From NCBI GenBank assembly GCA_900769275.1, contig CAAGGA010000037.1, positions 1 to 15,749 of the forward strand: a stretch of DNA of 15,749 bases, written 5' to 3'. Made by a program: the position numbers and the translations under genes. This document shows positions 1 to 7,031 of the stretch, in pieces. A model generated the notes under the pieces. That model was not told the DNA's origin. It worked only from the letters and a program-made list of their open reading frames with translations, and ran no database searches. The number at the start of each line of letters is the position of its first letter. Position 1 is the stretch's first letter. The DNA is from an uncultured Prevotella sp. Its GTDB lineage: Bacteria; Bacteroidota; Bacteroidia; Bacteroidales; Bacteroidaceae.

Positions 1-118
1 TGTATTTCTGGATTGCCGCCTGTGCCTGCATGTACGGAATATCCTGAAGCATTTCAAACCAGATATCGAATGCATATTTGTCTGGCAGGAAGCTCGGCTG
101 CGTGTAAACAGCCTTCAT
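1..118 (-). CDS. Partial ORF at left edge, possibly a phage G39P-like helicase loader
   Basis: The frame opens with ATG at 118 and runs for 39 codons without a stop to the window edge, so the C-terminal part is missing. It overlaps the last 65 bases of the flotillin gene in another frame. The peptide begins MKAVYTQPSF and contains FDIWFEMLQDIPYMQAQAAI. An aromatic/helical W-EML-DI-Y--AQAAI-KY pattern of this kind is, from memory, typical of the N-terminal part of phage proteins that load and inhibit the replicative helicase (G39P family, 'loader and inhibitor of phage G40P'). The family resemblance seems to begin a few codons before the ATG (ILVKAMKAVY), but an in-frame TAG lies at 152-154, so the true N-terminus may have been lost at a breakpoint. 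No proper ribosome binding site is seen; AAAGG lies only two bases before the ATG. The family call is a memory-based guess. Confidence 0.4.
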   Translation of the reverse strand, partial: MKAVYTQPSFLPDKYAFDIWFEMLQDIPYMQAQAAIQKY

Positions 119-1334
119 TGCCTTTACCAGAATCCCAGACAGTGACCTTATCTATGTTAATGCCCTTGATGGCTTCTACCTGCGTCTTGACGAGTTCTGG
201 CAATTTTTCGAGCAGCAAGAGGGTGTATGCCTTGGTGGCATCGCCACCGGCAGCCTGTATCATCTTGTCGTAACCCTGCGCCTGCTTGTTGAGAATCTCG
301 AAGAGACCACGTGCCTCTGCCTCCATCTTCGCAAACTGAGCATCAGCCTCACCCCGTGCATTGACACGCACTTTCTCAGCTTCGGCCTCGGCTTCGATAA
401 TCTTACGTTTCTTTTCTATCTCCTGTGATACGAGGACATTAGCCGCCTGCGTGGCACGTTCACGGTCGGCACGTGCCTCTTCCGCCTTCTGTTCTGCGGA
501 GTAAGCCTCCTCAAGAGCCTTGGCGGCAGCCACCTTTTCCGCTGCTATAGCCTTGCGTTGTGCCTCAGCCTCACGCTCACGACGGTCGGCATCAGAATTT
601 GCTATCTGCACCTTTGCTTCGTTTTCGCCCTGCACTGCCTGCGCATTAGCCTCAGCGGTACGGATACGCGTCTCACGATTAGCCTCAGCCTTGCCGATTT
701 CTCCTATCTTCTCCTGCTCTGCCACACGCACCTTTGCCTCGTTGATAGCCTTGGCAGCAGCCTCCTGGCCGAGGGCTTCGATATAGCCGGACTCATCATT
801 GATGTCTGTAACATTGACGTTGATAAGGCGAAGACCAATCTTCTTGAGCTCTACCTCCACATTGCTTGAAATGGCTTCGAGGAACTTGTCACGGTCAGAG
901 TTAAGTTCTTCGATACTCATAGTGGCGATAACGAGGCGCAACTGACCAAAGAGAATGTCGCGCGCCAGTTCCTGTATCTGTCCTGCGGTAAGTCCAAGAA
1001 GTCGCTCTGCCGCTGCTGTCATGCTCTCTTCATCGGTGGAAATACCGACTGTGAAGCGGCATGGCACATCGACACGGATGTTCTGACGTGAAAGAGCGTT
1101 AGTAAGATTGGCATCAATACTGATAGGTGTCAGCGAGAGATATGCGTAGTCCTGTATGATTGGAAGCACGAAAGCACCTCCGCCATGCACGCATTTCGCA
1201 GATTTCTTCGTGCCGCTGCTGCCATAGATGACAAGTATTTTGTCGGAAGGACAGCGACGATAGCGATTGATAAGTGCAGCGAACAGCACTACAACGACTA
1301 TTACAGCTGCTACTATTACTGTCATTTCATTCAT
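54..1334 (-). CDS. Flotillin-like SPFH/Band 7 protein with an abnormal C-terminus
   Basis: This is a membrane-anchored flotillin-type scaffold protein, expected to oligomerise in membrane microdomains. Residues 4-23 form an N-terminal membrane segment rich in Val, Ile and Ala. An SPFH/Band 7 domain follows at about 30-190 and includes IGLRLINVNVTDI near 166-178. A long Ala/Glu/Lys/Arg-rich coiled coil covers about 190-345. A final conserved stretch, LLLLEKLPELVKTQVEAI, leads to VTVWDSGKG at about 397-405. Bacteroidales relatives normally continue from there with a Gly/Ser-rich linker and a short FLSG...PP...P tail. Here the frame instead reads about 18 unrelated residues (CLHAAELP...RYLV) and stops. 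This suggests a breakpoint near 107-135. The gene lies 106 bp downstream of the NfeD-like gene, its usual partner. Family assignment is secure; the C-terminus is probably not native. Confidence 0.9.
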   Translation of the reverse strand: MNEMTVIVAAVIVVVVLFAALINRYRRCPSDKILVIYGSSGTKKSAKCVHGGGAFVLPIIQDYAYLSLTPISIDANLTNALSRQNIRVDVPCRFTVGISTDEESMTAAAERLLGLTAGQIQELARDILFGQLRLVIATMSIEELNSDRDKFLEAISSNVEVELKKIGLRLINVNVTDINDESGYIEALGQEAAAKAINEAKVRVAEQEKIGEIGKAEANRETRIRTAEANAQAVQGENEAKVQIANSDADRREREAEAQRKAIAAEKVAAAKALEEAYSAEQKAEEARADRERATQAANVLVSQEIEKKRKIIEAEAEAEKVRVNARGEADAQFAKMEAEARGLFEILNKQAQGYDKMIQAAGGDATKAYTLLLLEKLPELVKTQVEAIKGINIDKVTVWDSGKGNEGCLHAAELPARQICIRYLV

Positions 1335-1398
1335 GGTTTTTGAGAGTTTGGATTAGTGTTATTGTATTCTTTTTCTTGTATTGAGGCTGGAATTGGAA

Positions 1399-1419
1399 CG
1401 CTTCGACCTGGTCGAAGCG
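1399..1419 (+). repeat. Intergenic palindrome, copy 1
   Basis: The left arm is CGCTTCGACC and the centre is a single T; the right arm, GGTCGAAGCG, is its exact complement. It is followed by CACC and then GGGATTGCCGG. It sits in the 106-bp gap between the NfeD-like and flotillin genes. It belongs to the same family as the copies at 2055, 2104, 6916, 6964 and 14747. The strand given is that of the downstream ACC flank. Confidence 0.85.
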
Positions 1420-1440
1420 CACCGGGATTGCCGGAGAAGC

Positions 1441-2010
1441 TCATAGAGGGGTTACTGTGAGGAGCGTTCCCTCTACGCTTGTTATCTGCACTTTCGTCCC
1501 TGTCAGCAGGCATTCACCCTGCGATACGGCATCAAACTCATGGATACTGCCGTTGATGCTTACCTGAACCTTTCCCCTACCCTGCCCTTTTGCAGGAATC
1601 CGGAGATATACATCTGCCGTCTTTCCTATGCAGTCAGTAATCTTGTACGCACCGTTAGTTTCGAGTTTTCTGAGTTTCTTGCGCATAAAGACATAGACAT
1701 AGGCGAAAGCAAGTCCTACTACTATTGCGACGAAATAGAGTACAGCCTTGTTGGGAATAGAGTCAGCGAAACTCACTCCTGCCCAACCGAAGCCTACAAA
1801 GAAATTGACAAGCGAACGAATGGAGAAGAGACTCAGTCCGCCTCCCACGTCCATTGTGTCACCATCTGCGAAATCGAGGTCCATGGCATCGTGGGCATCC
1901 ATACCTATAAGTGTCAGGATAGCCTGTATGCCGAATATTACCGAACTGATTATTGCACAGCCCCAGAATACTTGCATCGTGGGGTCTAATGCGAGATACC
2001 ATTGTTGCAT
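1441..2010 (-). CDS. NfeD-like membrane protein with OB-fold tail (flotillin partner)
   Basis: This 189-residue protein fits the YuaF/YqiJ-like NfeD family that accompanies flotillins. Three hydrophobic segments are visible at about 13-37, 64-82 and 89-109, with an acidic loop (DLDFADGDTMD) between the first two. A cluster of basic residues (MRKKLRKLE) after the third should mark the cytoplasmic side. Residues about 120-189 are short beta-strand stretches of the OB-fold kind (GKTADVYLRIPAKGQGRGKV, then FDAVSQGECLLTGTKVQI). The role is inferred from partnership: it probably works with the flotillin immediately downstream in membrane organisation. The ATG at 2008-2010 is the natural start because the first helix follows directly. 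The upstream leader is CA-rich on the coding strand, with no Shine-Dalgarno sequence. Confidence 0.87.
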   Translation of the reverse strand: MQQWYLALDPTMQVFWGCAIISSVIFGIQAILTLIGMDAHDAMDLDFADGDTMDVGGGLSLFSIRSLVNFFVGFGWAGVSFADSIPNKAVLYFVAIVVGLAFAYVYVFMRKKLRKLETNGAYKITDCIGKTADVYLRIPAKGQGRGKVQVSINGSIHEFDAVSQGECLLTGTKVQITSVEGTLLTVTPL

Positions 2011-2011
2011 A

Positions 2012-2056
2012 GGGTTGTTGGTTTTGGGTTATGGGTTGTTGGTTTTTGGTTTTTGG
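2012..2056 (+). repeat. G/T-only low-complexity tract
   Basis: Apart from one A in TTATGGG, this tract is made only of G and T, with eight or more runs of two or three G separated by four or five other bases (for example GGGTTGTTGG and GGGTTATGGG). It abuts the palindrome at 2055 and lies just before the NfeD-like start codon, so the transcript leader there is C/A-rich. The G runs are on the template strand for the neighbouring genes. Confidence 0.7.
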
Positions 2057-2083
2057 TATTCTTCGACCTGGTCGAAGAATACC
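2055..2083 (+). repeat. Intergenic palindrome, copy 2 (longest, 14-bp arms)
   Basis: The arm GGTATTCTTCGACC is followed by a single central T and then by its perfect complement GGTCGAAGAATACC, giving 14 paired bases. This is the longest and cleanest member of the family. It lies between the PFL-family and NfeD-like genes, and its core starts exactly 43 bp before the core of the next copy. A hairpin with a one-base centre would have to open a few core pairs to form a loop. Confidence 0.9.
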
Positions 2084-2103
2084 ATCGCGGATGCTTTTGA
2101 GAC

Positions 2104-2120
2104 CTTCGACCTGGTCGAAG
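2104..2120 (+). repeat. Intergenic palindrome, copy 3 (short arms)
   Basis: The arms CTTCGACC and GGTCGAAG flank a central T. The right flank AATACC is the same as in the copy at 2055, but the left flank (GAGA) no longer pairs with it, so only eight base pairs remain. It is followed by GGGGATG, as in the copy at 14747. It ends 27 bp from the stop codon of the PFL-family gene. Confidence 0.85.
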
Positions 2121-2147
2121 AATACCTTCTGGGGATGAATGCGCCCG

Positions 2148-3530
2148 TCAGTTCTTGAAAGAATGGATGGGAGCCGGTATTCTTCCTCCTCTGTCAACGA
2201 AGCGATTGCAGGCGAATGTATTGACAGGCATAATCGGAGCATAACCTAATAGTCCTCCGAACTCAACCATATCACCCACCTTTTTGCCAATGACAGGGAT
2301 GATACGTACCGCCGTTGTCTTCTGGTTTACCATACCAATAGCCGACTCGTCGGCAATAATTCCGGCAATGGTAGTGGCAGAAGTGTCGCCGGGAATGGCT
2401 ATCATGTCGAGACCTACGGAGCAAACGCAGGTCATGGCCTCCAGCTTCTCTATGGTAAGAGCCCCTATTTTGACTGAGTCAATCATGCCCTGATCTTCAG
2501 ATACGGGGATGAAAGCACCGGAAAGTCCTCCTACATACGAGCTTGCCATCACGCCTCCCTTTTTCACTTGGTCGTTGAGCATAGCGAGAGCAGCCGTCGT
2601 TCCCGGTGCTCCGGCATACTCCACTCCCATACAATGCAAGATGTCAGCAACGCTGTCACCGATAGCCGGTGTGGGAGCAAGAGAGAGGTCGATGATGCCG
2701 AACGGAATGCCAAGACGCTTGGAAGCCTCCTGAGCCACTAACTGTCCTACGCGTGTAATCTTGAAAGCAGTCTTCTTTATCGTCTCGGAGAGAGTCTCGA
2801 AGTCAGCAAGACCACCCTCAGAGTATTTATCCATCTGCTCAAGAGCATACTTTACCACGCCCGGTCCCGACACGCCAACGTTGATAATGGCATCAGATTC
2901 ACTTACTCCGTGGAATGCACCAGCCATGAACGGGTTGTCATCAGGGGCGTTACAGAGCACCACGAGCTTAGCGCAGCCGAGGGAATCAGAGTCCTTTGTA
3001 GCCTCCGCCGTCTGCTTTATGATGTCACCCATGAGGCGCACTGCATCCATATTGATGCCGGTCTTGGTAGAACCGACGTTGATGCTTGAGCATATTCGCT
3101 CAGTGCAAGCGAGAGCCTGAGGGATAGAACGAATGAGCAGTTCATCGCTTTTTGTCATACCTTTGCTGACAATAGCGGAGTAACCGCCGAGGAAATTGAC
3201 ACCTACCTCCTTGGCAGCCCTGTCCAAAGTCTTGGCTATCTGGACATAATCTCCGGGAATACGGCAGCACGCCCCACCTACAAGCGCAATGGGAGTGATG
3301 CTGATACGCTTGTTCACGATAGGTATTGCGAACTCACGGCTGATTTCCTCACCAGTCTTCACGAGGTCTTTAGCGAGAGTAGTAATCTTTGTGTAAATCT
3401 TTTCGCACGTCACGTCCAACGACTTGTCGGCACAGTCCAGCAGACTGATACCCATGGTAATGGTGCGTACATCAAGATTTTCCTGCTCGATCATTTTGTT
3501 GGTTTCGAGCACTTCCGATATGTTTATCAT
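2148..3530 (-). CDS. PFL family protein (UPF0210/DUF711)
   Basis: This 460-residue protein belongs to UPF0210 (also called the PFL family; related to DUF711), a widespread family with no firmly established function known to me. Family signatures are visible at the start (RTITMGISLLDC at about 22-33), in ISITPIALVGGA, in the glycine-rich NVGVSGPGVVKYAL, and in LSLAPTPAIGDSVADIL near the middle. The length is close to the usual 450 or so. The ATG at 3528-3530 gives the standard N-terminus of the family. An ACT-domain gene ends 22 bp upstream. This ACT + PFL pairing recurs in many bacteria and suggests that the ACT protein senses a small molecule for the PFL protein, though that is inference. 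No truncation is seen. Confidence 0.92.
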   Translation of the reverse strand: MINISEVLETNKMIEQENLDVRTITMGISLLDCADKSLDVTCEKIYTKITTLAKDLVKTGEEISREFAIPIVNKRISITPIALVGGACCRIPGDYVQIAKTLDRAAKEVGVNFLGGYSAIVSKGMTKSDELLIRSIPQALACTERICSSINVGSTKTGINMDAVRLMGDIIKQTAEATKDSDSLGCAKLVVLCNAPDDNPFMAGAFHGVSESDAIINVGVSGPGVVKYALEQMDKYSEGGLADFETLSETIKKTAFKITRVGQLVAQEASKRLGIPFGIIDLSLAPTPAIGDSVADILHCMGVEYAGAPGTTAALAMLNDQVKKGGVMASSYVGGLSGAFIPVSEDQGMIDSVKIGALTIEKLEAMTCVCSVGLDMIAIPGDTSATTIAGIIADESAIGMVNQKTTAVRIIPVIGKKVGDMVEFGGLLGYAPIMPVNTFACNRFVDRGGRIPAPIHSFKN

Positions 3531-3552
3531 ATATTATGTGGTTGTTGTTCTG

Positions 3553-3825
3553 CTAAATACGATGCATTCTGTCAAAAATATCCTCCAACTGGCATTTCAC
3601 CTGCACCCCGAGGTCTCCTCCGATGCTTCCAAGTTCTGATGCTACTTCGTCGAAGGCCTTGTTGCATTTTGTCATATCTACAATCATCATCATGTTGAAG
3701 AAATCCTGCACGATGGTCTGTGATATGTCAAGGATATTGATCTGGCTCTCTGCCAGATAGGAACATACTTTGGCAATGATACCTACCGTATCCTTACCTA
3801 CTACTGTGATAATTGCTCTTGTCAT
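3553..3825 (-). CDS. ACT domain protein (UPF0237 family)
   Basis: This 90-residue protein consists of a single ACT domain. It opens with MTRAIITVVGKDTVGIIAKV, the usual first strand and helix with a Gly-x-Asp-like ligand loop (GKDTVG at about 10-15). NILDISQTIVQDFFNMMMIVD follows as the central strands, and VKCQLEDIFDRMHRI is the terminal helix. The length and order match UPF0237 proteins, which are stand-alone relatives of the glycine-cleavage repressor ACT domains. It probably binds an amino acid or similar ligand and acts together with the PFL-family protein encoded 22 bp downstream, likely in the same transcript. The start ATG at 3823-3825 leaves no extra N-terminal residues. Confidence 0.92.
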   Translation of the reverse strand: MTRAIITVVGKDTVGIIAKVCSYLAESQINILDISQTIVQDFFNMMMIVDMTKCNKAFDEVASELGSIGGDLGVQVKCQLEDIFDRMHRI

Positions 3826-3896
3826 TGTATTCTACGTGATTGATAATATTGTTCTGAAAAAGACTCTCTGTCTGCCATATCAAGACGACGTGGGTT

Positions 3897-5240
3897 TTAT
3901 CTGCATAATACGACGCATACCCTGTCCTGAAATGCCTTAGCCGGTGCAGCCCGGAGAACACCTTGATTGATGATACAGAAGGCGAGCAGATGTCCGTTGG
4001 CAGCCTTTGCATATCCTGCGAGAGAACTTATGCCGGTGAGAGTGCCGGTCTTTGCCCTTACATTGCCTGCCGCCTTTGTCGCTTTCATGCGTTTTGCGAG
4101 CGTACCATCGATTCCCGCTATCGGGAGCGAGGTGTAGAGATGGTTGTATATCGTACTGTTCTCATAGGCATATCTGAGGAAAGCCACCTCAAGTTCTGCC
4201 GTGACATAGTTGTATAGCGACAGTCCCGAGCCGTCAGCAATCTTATAGTCGGAGGGCTTGAGACGCATCTTTCGTATAAGTCTTTGCGTTACAGTCCTTG
4301 CCCCAGATGCCTTTGCCGGTCTGCTTTGCGTCAGAGCAGTTTGGTAGAGCATGGTTTCCGCATAGAGATTGTCGCTGTCTTTCATCATCTTTGTCAGTAT
4401 CTGGTCGATAGAATGCGTTCTGACACATATCAGTAAAGATGATGCGGGGGCAGTCCTGTCACCCATGTTACCATCAAATACGATGCCAGACTTGTCCAGT
4501 TCCGTAATAAACTGCTCCATGAGCATATCCTTTCGTGAGTAGAGTGTCGGCGTGAGAACAGGGTTATCATCATCCCAGCACCATCCTTCCCCAAGCCTGT
4601 CCCTGTCTTTCATCGAACGGTCAACGAAGATACCTCCACGTATCGTGTCGATACCCATGGACTTCAAGGACTCTACGAATGCGAGCAAGTCATCACGATT
4701 GAATCTGGGATCCATGCCTCCGACGAGGTATATGTCTCCTTTCAGTGTCCTTACGGAGTCAATTACCTCTCCCGTGTATCGCAACAAGGTCTTGAACTGA
4801 TACGAGCCTCCGAGCTTGTCAAGGGCTGTTATCGCCGTTATCAGTTTCATGGTGGATGCCGGTCGCAAGGTCTGTCGGTGGTTGTAGGTAAAGAGTACGG
4901 AGTCATCCGTGAGGTCATATACCATCATTCCGAGCTGTGAGCTGTTGAGGAAACTGCTCTTTTCGATTAATGCACCGAGGTCATGCTGCAGAGACTGCGG
5001 CCATGGCAGTGAGTCATTGGCGATGGAGTCGGCTGCAATGTCCGCCAATGTGTCTGCCAATGTCTCGTCCATACTATCGGCAGTGACAGAGTCCGCATAC
5101 GTTACAATCTGGCATGACGGAATGTATTCCTGTCGGTTAGCGTGTGCCCCGGCATAGACAGATATGACATTCAGGAGCCATAACGTGACTACTACTGCTA
5201 TCTTTGCTTTGCTATATATATATAAGGTGTATTTTTTCAA
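3897..5240 (-). CDS. dacB: D-alanyl-D-alanine carboxypeptidase/endopeptidase, PBP4 type (peptidase S13)
   Basis: This is a periplasmic penicillin-binding protein that trims or cuts peptidoglycan peptide cross-links. All three active-site motifs are present: SxxK as S129-T-M-K132 (within RPASTMKLIT), SxN as S289-D-N291 (DSDNLYAE), and KTG at 397-399 (AKTGTLTGISSLAGY). A signal peptide is clear, with a basic start (KKYTLYIYSKAK), a hydrophobic core to about residue 30, and an A-H-A site near 32-34. An acidic, Asp/Ala/Ser-rich spacer (about 45-78) links it to the catalytic part. The start must be TTG at 5238-5240: an in-frame TAA lies 12 bases upstream and the next in-frame ATG is codon 57, which would remove the signal peptide. 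At 447 residues it is of normal size for Bacteroidota members. The symbol is by family. Confidence 0.9.
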   Translation of the reverse strand: MKKYTLYIYSKAKIAVVVTLWLLNVISVYAGAHANRQEYIPSCQIVTYADSVTADSMDETLADTLADIAADSIANDSLPWPQSLQHDLGALIEKSSFLNSSQLGMMVYDLTDDSVLFTYNHRQTLRPASTMKLITAITALDKLGGSYQFKTLLRYTGEVIDSVRTLKGDIYLVGGMDPRFNRDDLLAFVESLKSMGIDTIRGGIFVDRSMKDRDRLGEGWCWDDDNPVLTPTLYSRKDMLMEQFITELDKSGIVFDGNMGDRTAPASSLLICVRTHSIDQILTKMMKDSDNLYAETMLYQTALTQSRPAKASGARTVTQRLIRKMRLKPSDYKIADGSGLSLYNYVTAELEVAFLRYAYENSTIYNHLYTSLPIAGIDGTLAKRMKATKAAGNVRAKTGTLTGISSLAGYAKAANGHLLAFCIINQGVLRAAPAKAFQDRVCVVLCR

Positions 5241-5307
5241 TGCTGAAAATTATGTTTTTGCTGACGGTCAAAGCGACGGAAGTCACTTTATGCGATGTAA
5301 GAAAAGC

Positions 5308-6882
5308 CTATTTGTGAGGATAGTCGGTGGTAAAATGCAATCCTCGGCATTCTTTTCTCTCTATTGCCCAACGCGTGATGAGGTATGCCACGTTAATCAT
5401 GTTACGTAGTTCACAGATGTCCTTTGTGGCTTTCACACGCTTGAAGAGAGCCTCTGTCTCCTCATAAAGCACGTCGAGACGAGTCCATGCACGACGGAGA
5501 CGGAGGTCGGAACGCACGATGCCGACATAGTTTGACATAATCTGTCCCACCTCCTTCACGCTTTGCGTGATGAGTACCTTCTCCTCATTGGACATAGTGC
5601 CTTCGTCATTCCATTCCGGCACGAGGGTATTGAAGTCGTATTCGTCGATATGCTCGAGGGAATGACGTGCGGCAGTGTCGGCATATACGACCGCCTCGAT
5701 GAGGGAATTGGAGGCAAGACGGTTACCTCCATGCAGTCCTGTGCATGAGCATTCACCAATGGCATACAGTCGCTTGATGCTTGAACATCCGTTCAAATCC
5801 ACCTTAATGCCCCCACACATATAGTGGGCTGCAGGGCGCACGGGAATATATTGCTTTGTGATGTCGATGCCGAGAGTGAGGCATTTGTGGTAGATATTTG
5901 GGAAATGTCGCCGTGTCTCCTCCGGGTCTTTGTGGGTAACGTCGAGGCATACGTGGTCAATGCCGTGGATTTTCATCTCCTTGTCGATAGCCCTTGCCAC
6001 TATGTCACGCGGTGCAAGGCTCAGACGGTCGTCATATTTCTCCATGAACGACTCACCGTTGGGCAGTCGGAGAATGCCTCCATAGCCTCTCATGGCCTCT
6101 GTAATGAGGAATGCGGGATGTGTTTCACCGGGTGAGTAGAGTGCGGTAGGATGGAATTGCACGAACTCCATGTCGGCTACGGTGCCCTTTGCACGATATA
6201 CCATTGCCTCTCCGTCGCCTGTAGCGATGATAGGATTGGTGGTTGTCTCATATACCGCACCGCATCCTCCCGTGCACATGAGTGTGACCTTCGAGAGATA
6301 AGTGTCCACTTTCTGTGTCTCAGGGTTGAGCACGTATGCTCCGTAGCACTGTATATCCTTGTTTCTTCTCGTCACGGTGATGCCAAGATGATGCTGCGTG
6401 ATTATCTCCACGGCGAAGTGGTGCTCCTTTATCTCAATGTCGGGATTGCTTCTCACCGCCGCGATGAGTCCGCGCTGTATCTCTGCTCCCGTGTCATCAG
6501 CATGGTGCAGTATGCGGAACTCGGAGTGTCCTCCCTCACGATGCAGGTCGAATTCTCCGTCTTCCTTTCGGTCGAAATTGACTCCCCACTCCACGAGTTC
6601 CTTGATTTGTGAGGGTGCCATCCTTACAACCTGCTCTACGGCGGCCCTGTCCGATATAAAGTCTCCCGCTATCATGGTGTCTTCGATGTGCTTCTCAAAG
6701 TCATCGACAATCATATTGGTCACCGAGGCCACGCCTCCCTGTGCGAATGACGTGTTGGCTTCATCCAATGCTGTCTTACAAATAAGGCAGACATTTCCTT
6801 TCTTCGCCCTTGCTATCTTGAGGGCGTAACTCATACCGGCCACTCCGGCACCGATGATGAGGAAATCGTATTTGTAAATCAT
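5308..6882 (-). CDS. nadB: L-aspartate oxidase (NAD biosynthesis)
   Basis: NadB oxidises L-aspartate to iminoaspartate, the first step of de novo quinolinate and NAD synthesis, using FAD, in the cytoplasm. The 524-residue protein begins MIYKYDFLIIGAGVAGMSYA, with the dinucleotide-binding GAGVAG at 11-16. TSFAQGGVA lies at 44-52. HREGGHSEFRI near 114-124 contains Glu121. FHPTAL with His244, PRDIVARA with Arg292, and RPAAHYMCGG with His353 line up with the known catalytic set of E. coli NadB (Glu121, His244, Arg290, His351). GECSCTGLHGGNRLASNSL at 377-395 is the second FAD signature. The frame is open 19 codons further upstream, but those codons lie partly in an intergenic palindrome, so ATG at 6880-6882 is preferred. 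No nadA or nadC is in the window. Confidence 0.95.
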   Translation of the reverse strand: MIYKYDFLIIGAGVAGMSYALKIARAKKGNVCLICKTALDEANTSFAQGGVASVTNMIVDDFEKHIEDTMIAGDFISDRAAVEQVVRMAPSQIKELVEWGVNFDRKEDGEFDLHREGGHSEFRILHHADDTGAEIQRGLIAAVRSNPDIEIKEHHFAVEIITQHHLGITVTRRNKDIQCYGAYVLNPETQKVDTYLSKVTLMCTGGCGAVYETTTNPIIATGDGEAMVYRAKGTVADMEFVQFHPTALYSPGETHPAFLITEAMRGYGGILRLPNGESFMEKYDDRLSLAPRDIVARAIDKEMKIHGIDHVCLDVTHKDPEETRRHFPNIYHKCLTLGIDITKQYIPVRPAAHYMCGGIKVDLNGCSSIKRLYAIGECSCTGLHGGNRLASNSLIEAVVYADTAARHSLEHIDEYDFNTLVPEWNDEGTMSNEEKVLITQSVKEVGQIMSNYVGIVRSDLRLRRAWTRLDVLYEETEALFKRVKATKDICELRNMINVAYLITRWAIERKECRGLHFTTDYPHK

Positions 6883-6915
6883 ATCTTTTGGGTATAAGGG
6901 ATTCTTTGTTTTTTT

Positions 6916-6936
6916 TCGGGCGACCAGGTCGCCCGA
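6916..6936 (+). repeat. Intergenic palindrome, copy 4 (GC-rich arms)
   Basis: The arm TCGGGCGACC, a central A and the complementary arm GGTCGCCCGA give ten paired bases. The core CGACC-W-GGTCG is the same as in the other copies, but both outer arms differ in step (GGG/CCC replaces CTT/AAG). It is followed by CACCAGAGGTG. It lies in the 149-bp gap between sprA and nadB. The T run on its left is on the wrong side for an intrinsic terminator of the minus-strand genes. Confidence 0.85.
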
Positions 6937-6963
6937 CACCAGAGGTGTGGTGGCTTTTTCCTG

Positions 6964-6990
6964 CTATCTGGTCGCCCGACACCAGAGGTG
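6964..6990 (+). repeat. Half copy of the intergenic palindrome, copy 5
   Basis: The sequence GGTCGCCCGACACCAGAGGTG, split here as GGTCGCCCGACACC + AGAGGTG, repeats exactly the right half and flank of the copy at 6916, starting 43 bp further on (6970 versus 6927). The left arm is absent and is replaced by CTATCT. The remaining bases can form only a short CTGGT/ACCAG stem. It looks like a partial duplication or a decayed copy. Confidence 0.75.
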
Positions 6991-7031
6991 GTGCTTTCTT
7001 AATTCAGGCTTTTTGGCTGCCTCTGAGCAGG

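Noticed and set aside
1331..1513. 60-codon ORF across the gap between the NfeD-like and flotillin genes
   Set aside because: It overlaps the NfeD-like gene, translates the palindrome into Pro/Arg-rich nonsense, and has no recognisable domain.
5245..5272. Bacteroidota-like promoter before dacB: TTTG, 16 bases, then TAATTTTC
   Set aside because: The -7-like box ends four bases before the TTG start, so transcription would begin at the start codon. The spacing is also shorter than usual. It is probably a chance match in AT-rich DNA.
6909..6936. T-run plus GC hairpin as a transcription terminator
   Set aside because: The T-run precedes the hairpin on the plus strand, and the sense strand of the genes has an A-run after it. 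Neither direction gives hairpin followed by U-tract. The same holds at 14737-14767.
6883..6982. N-terminal extensions upstream of nadB
   Set aside because: They read through the intergenic palindromes. The conserved NadB N-terminus begins at the ATG at 6882.
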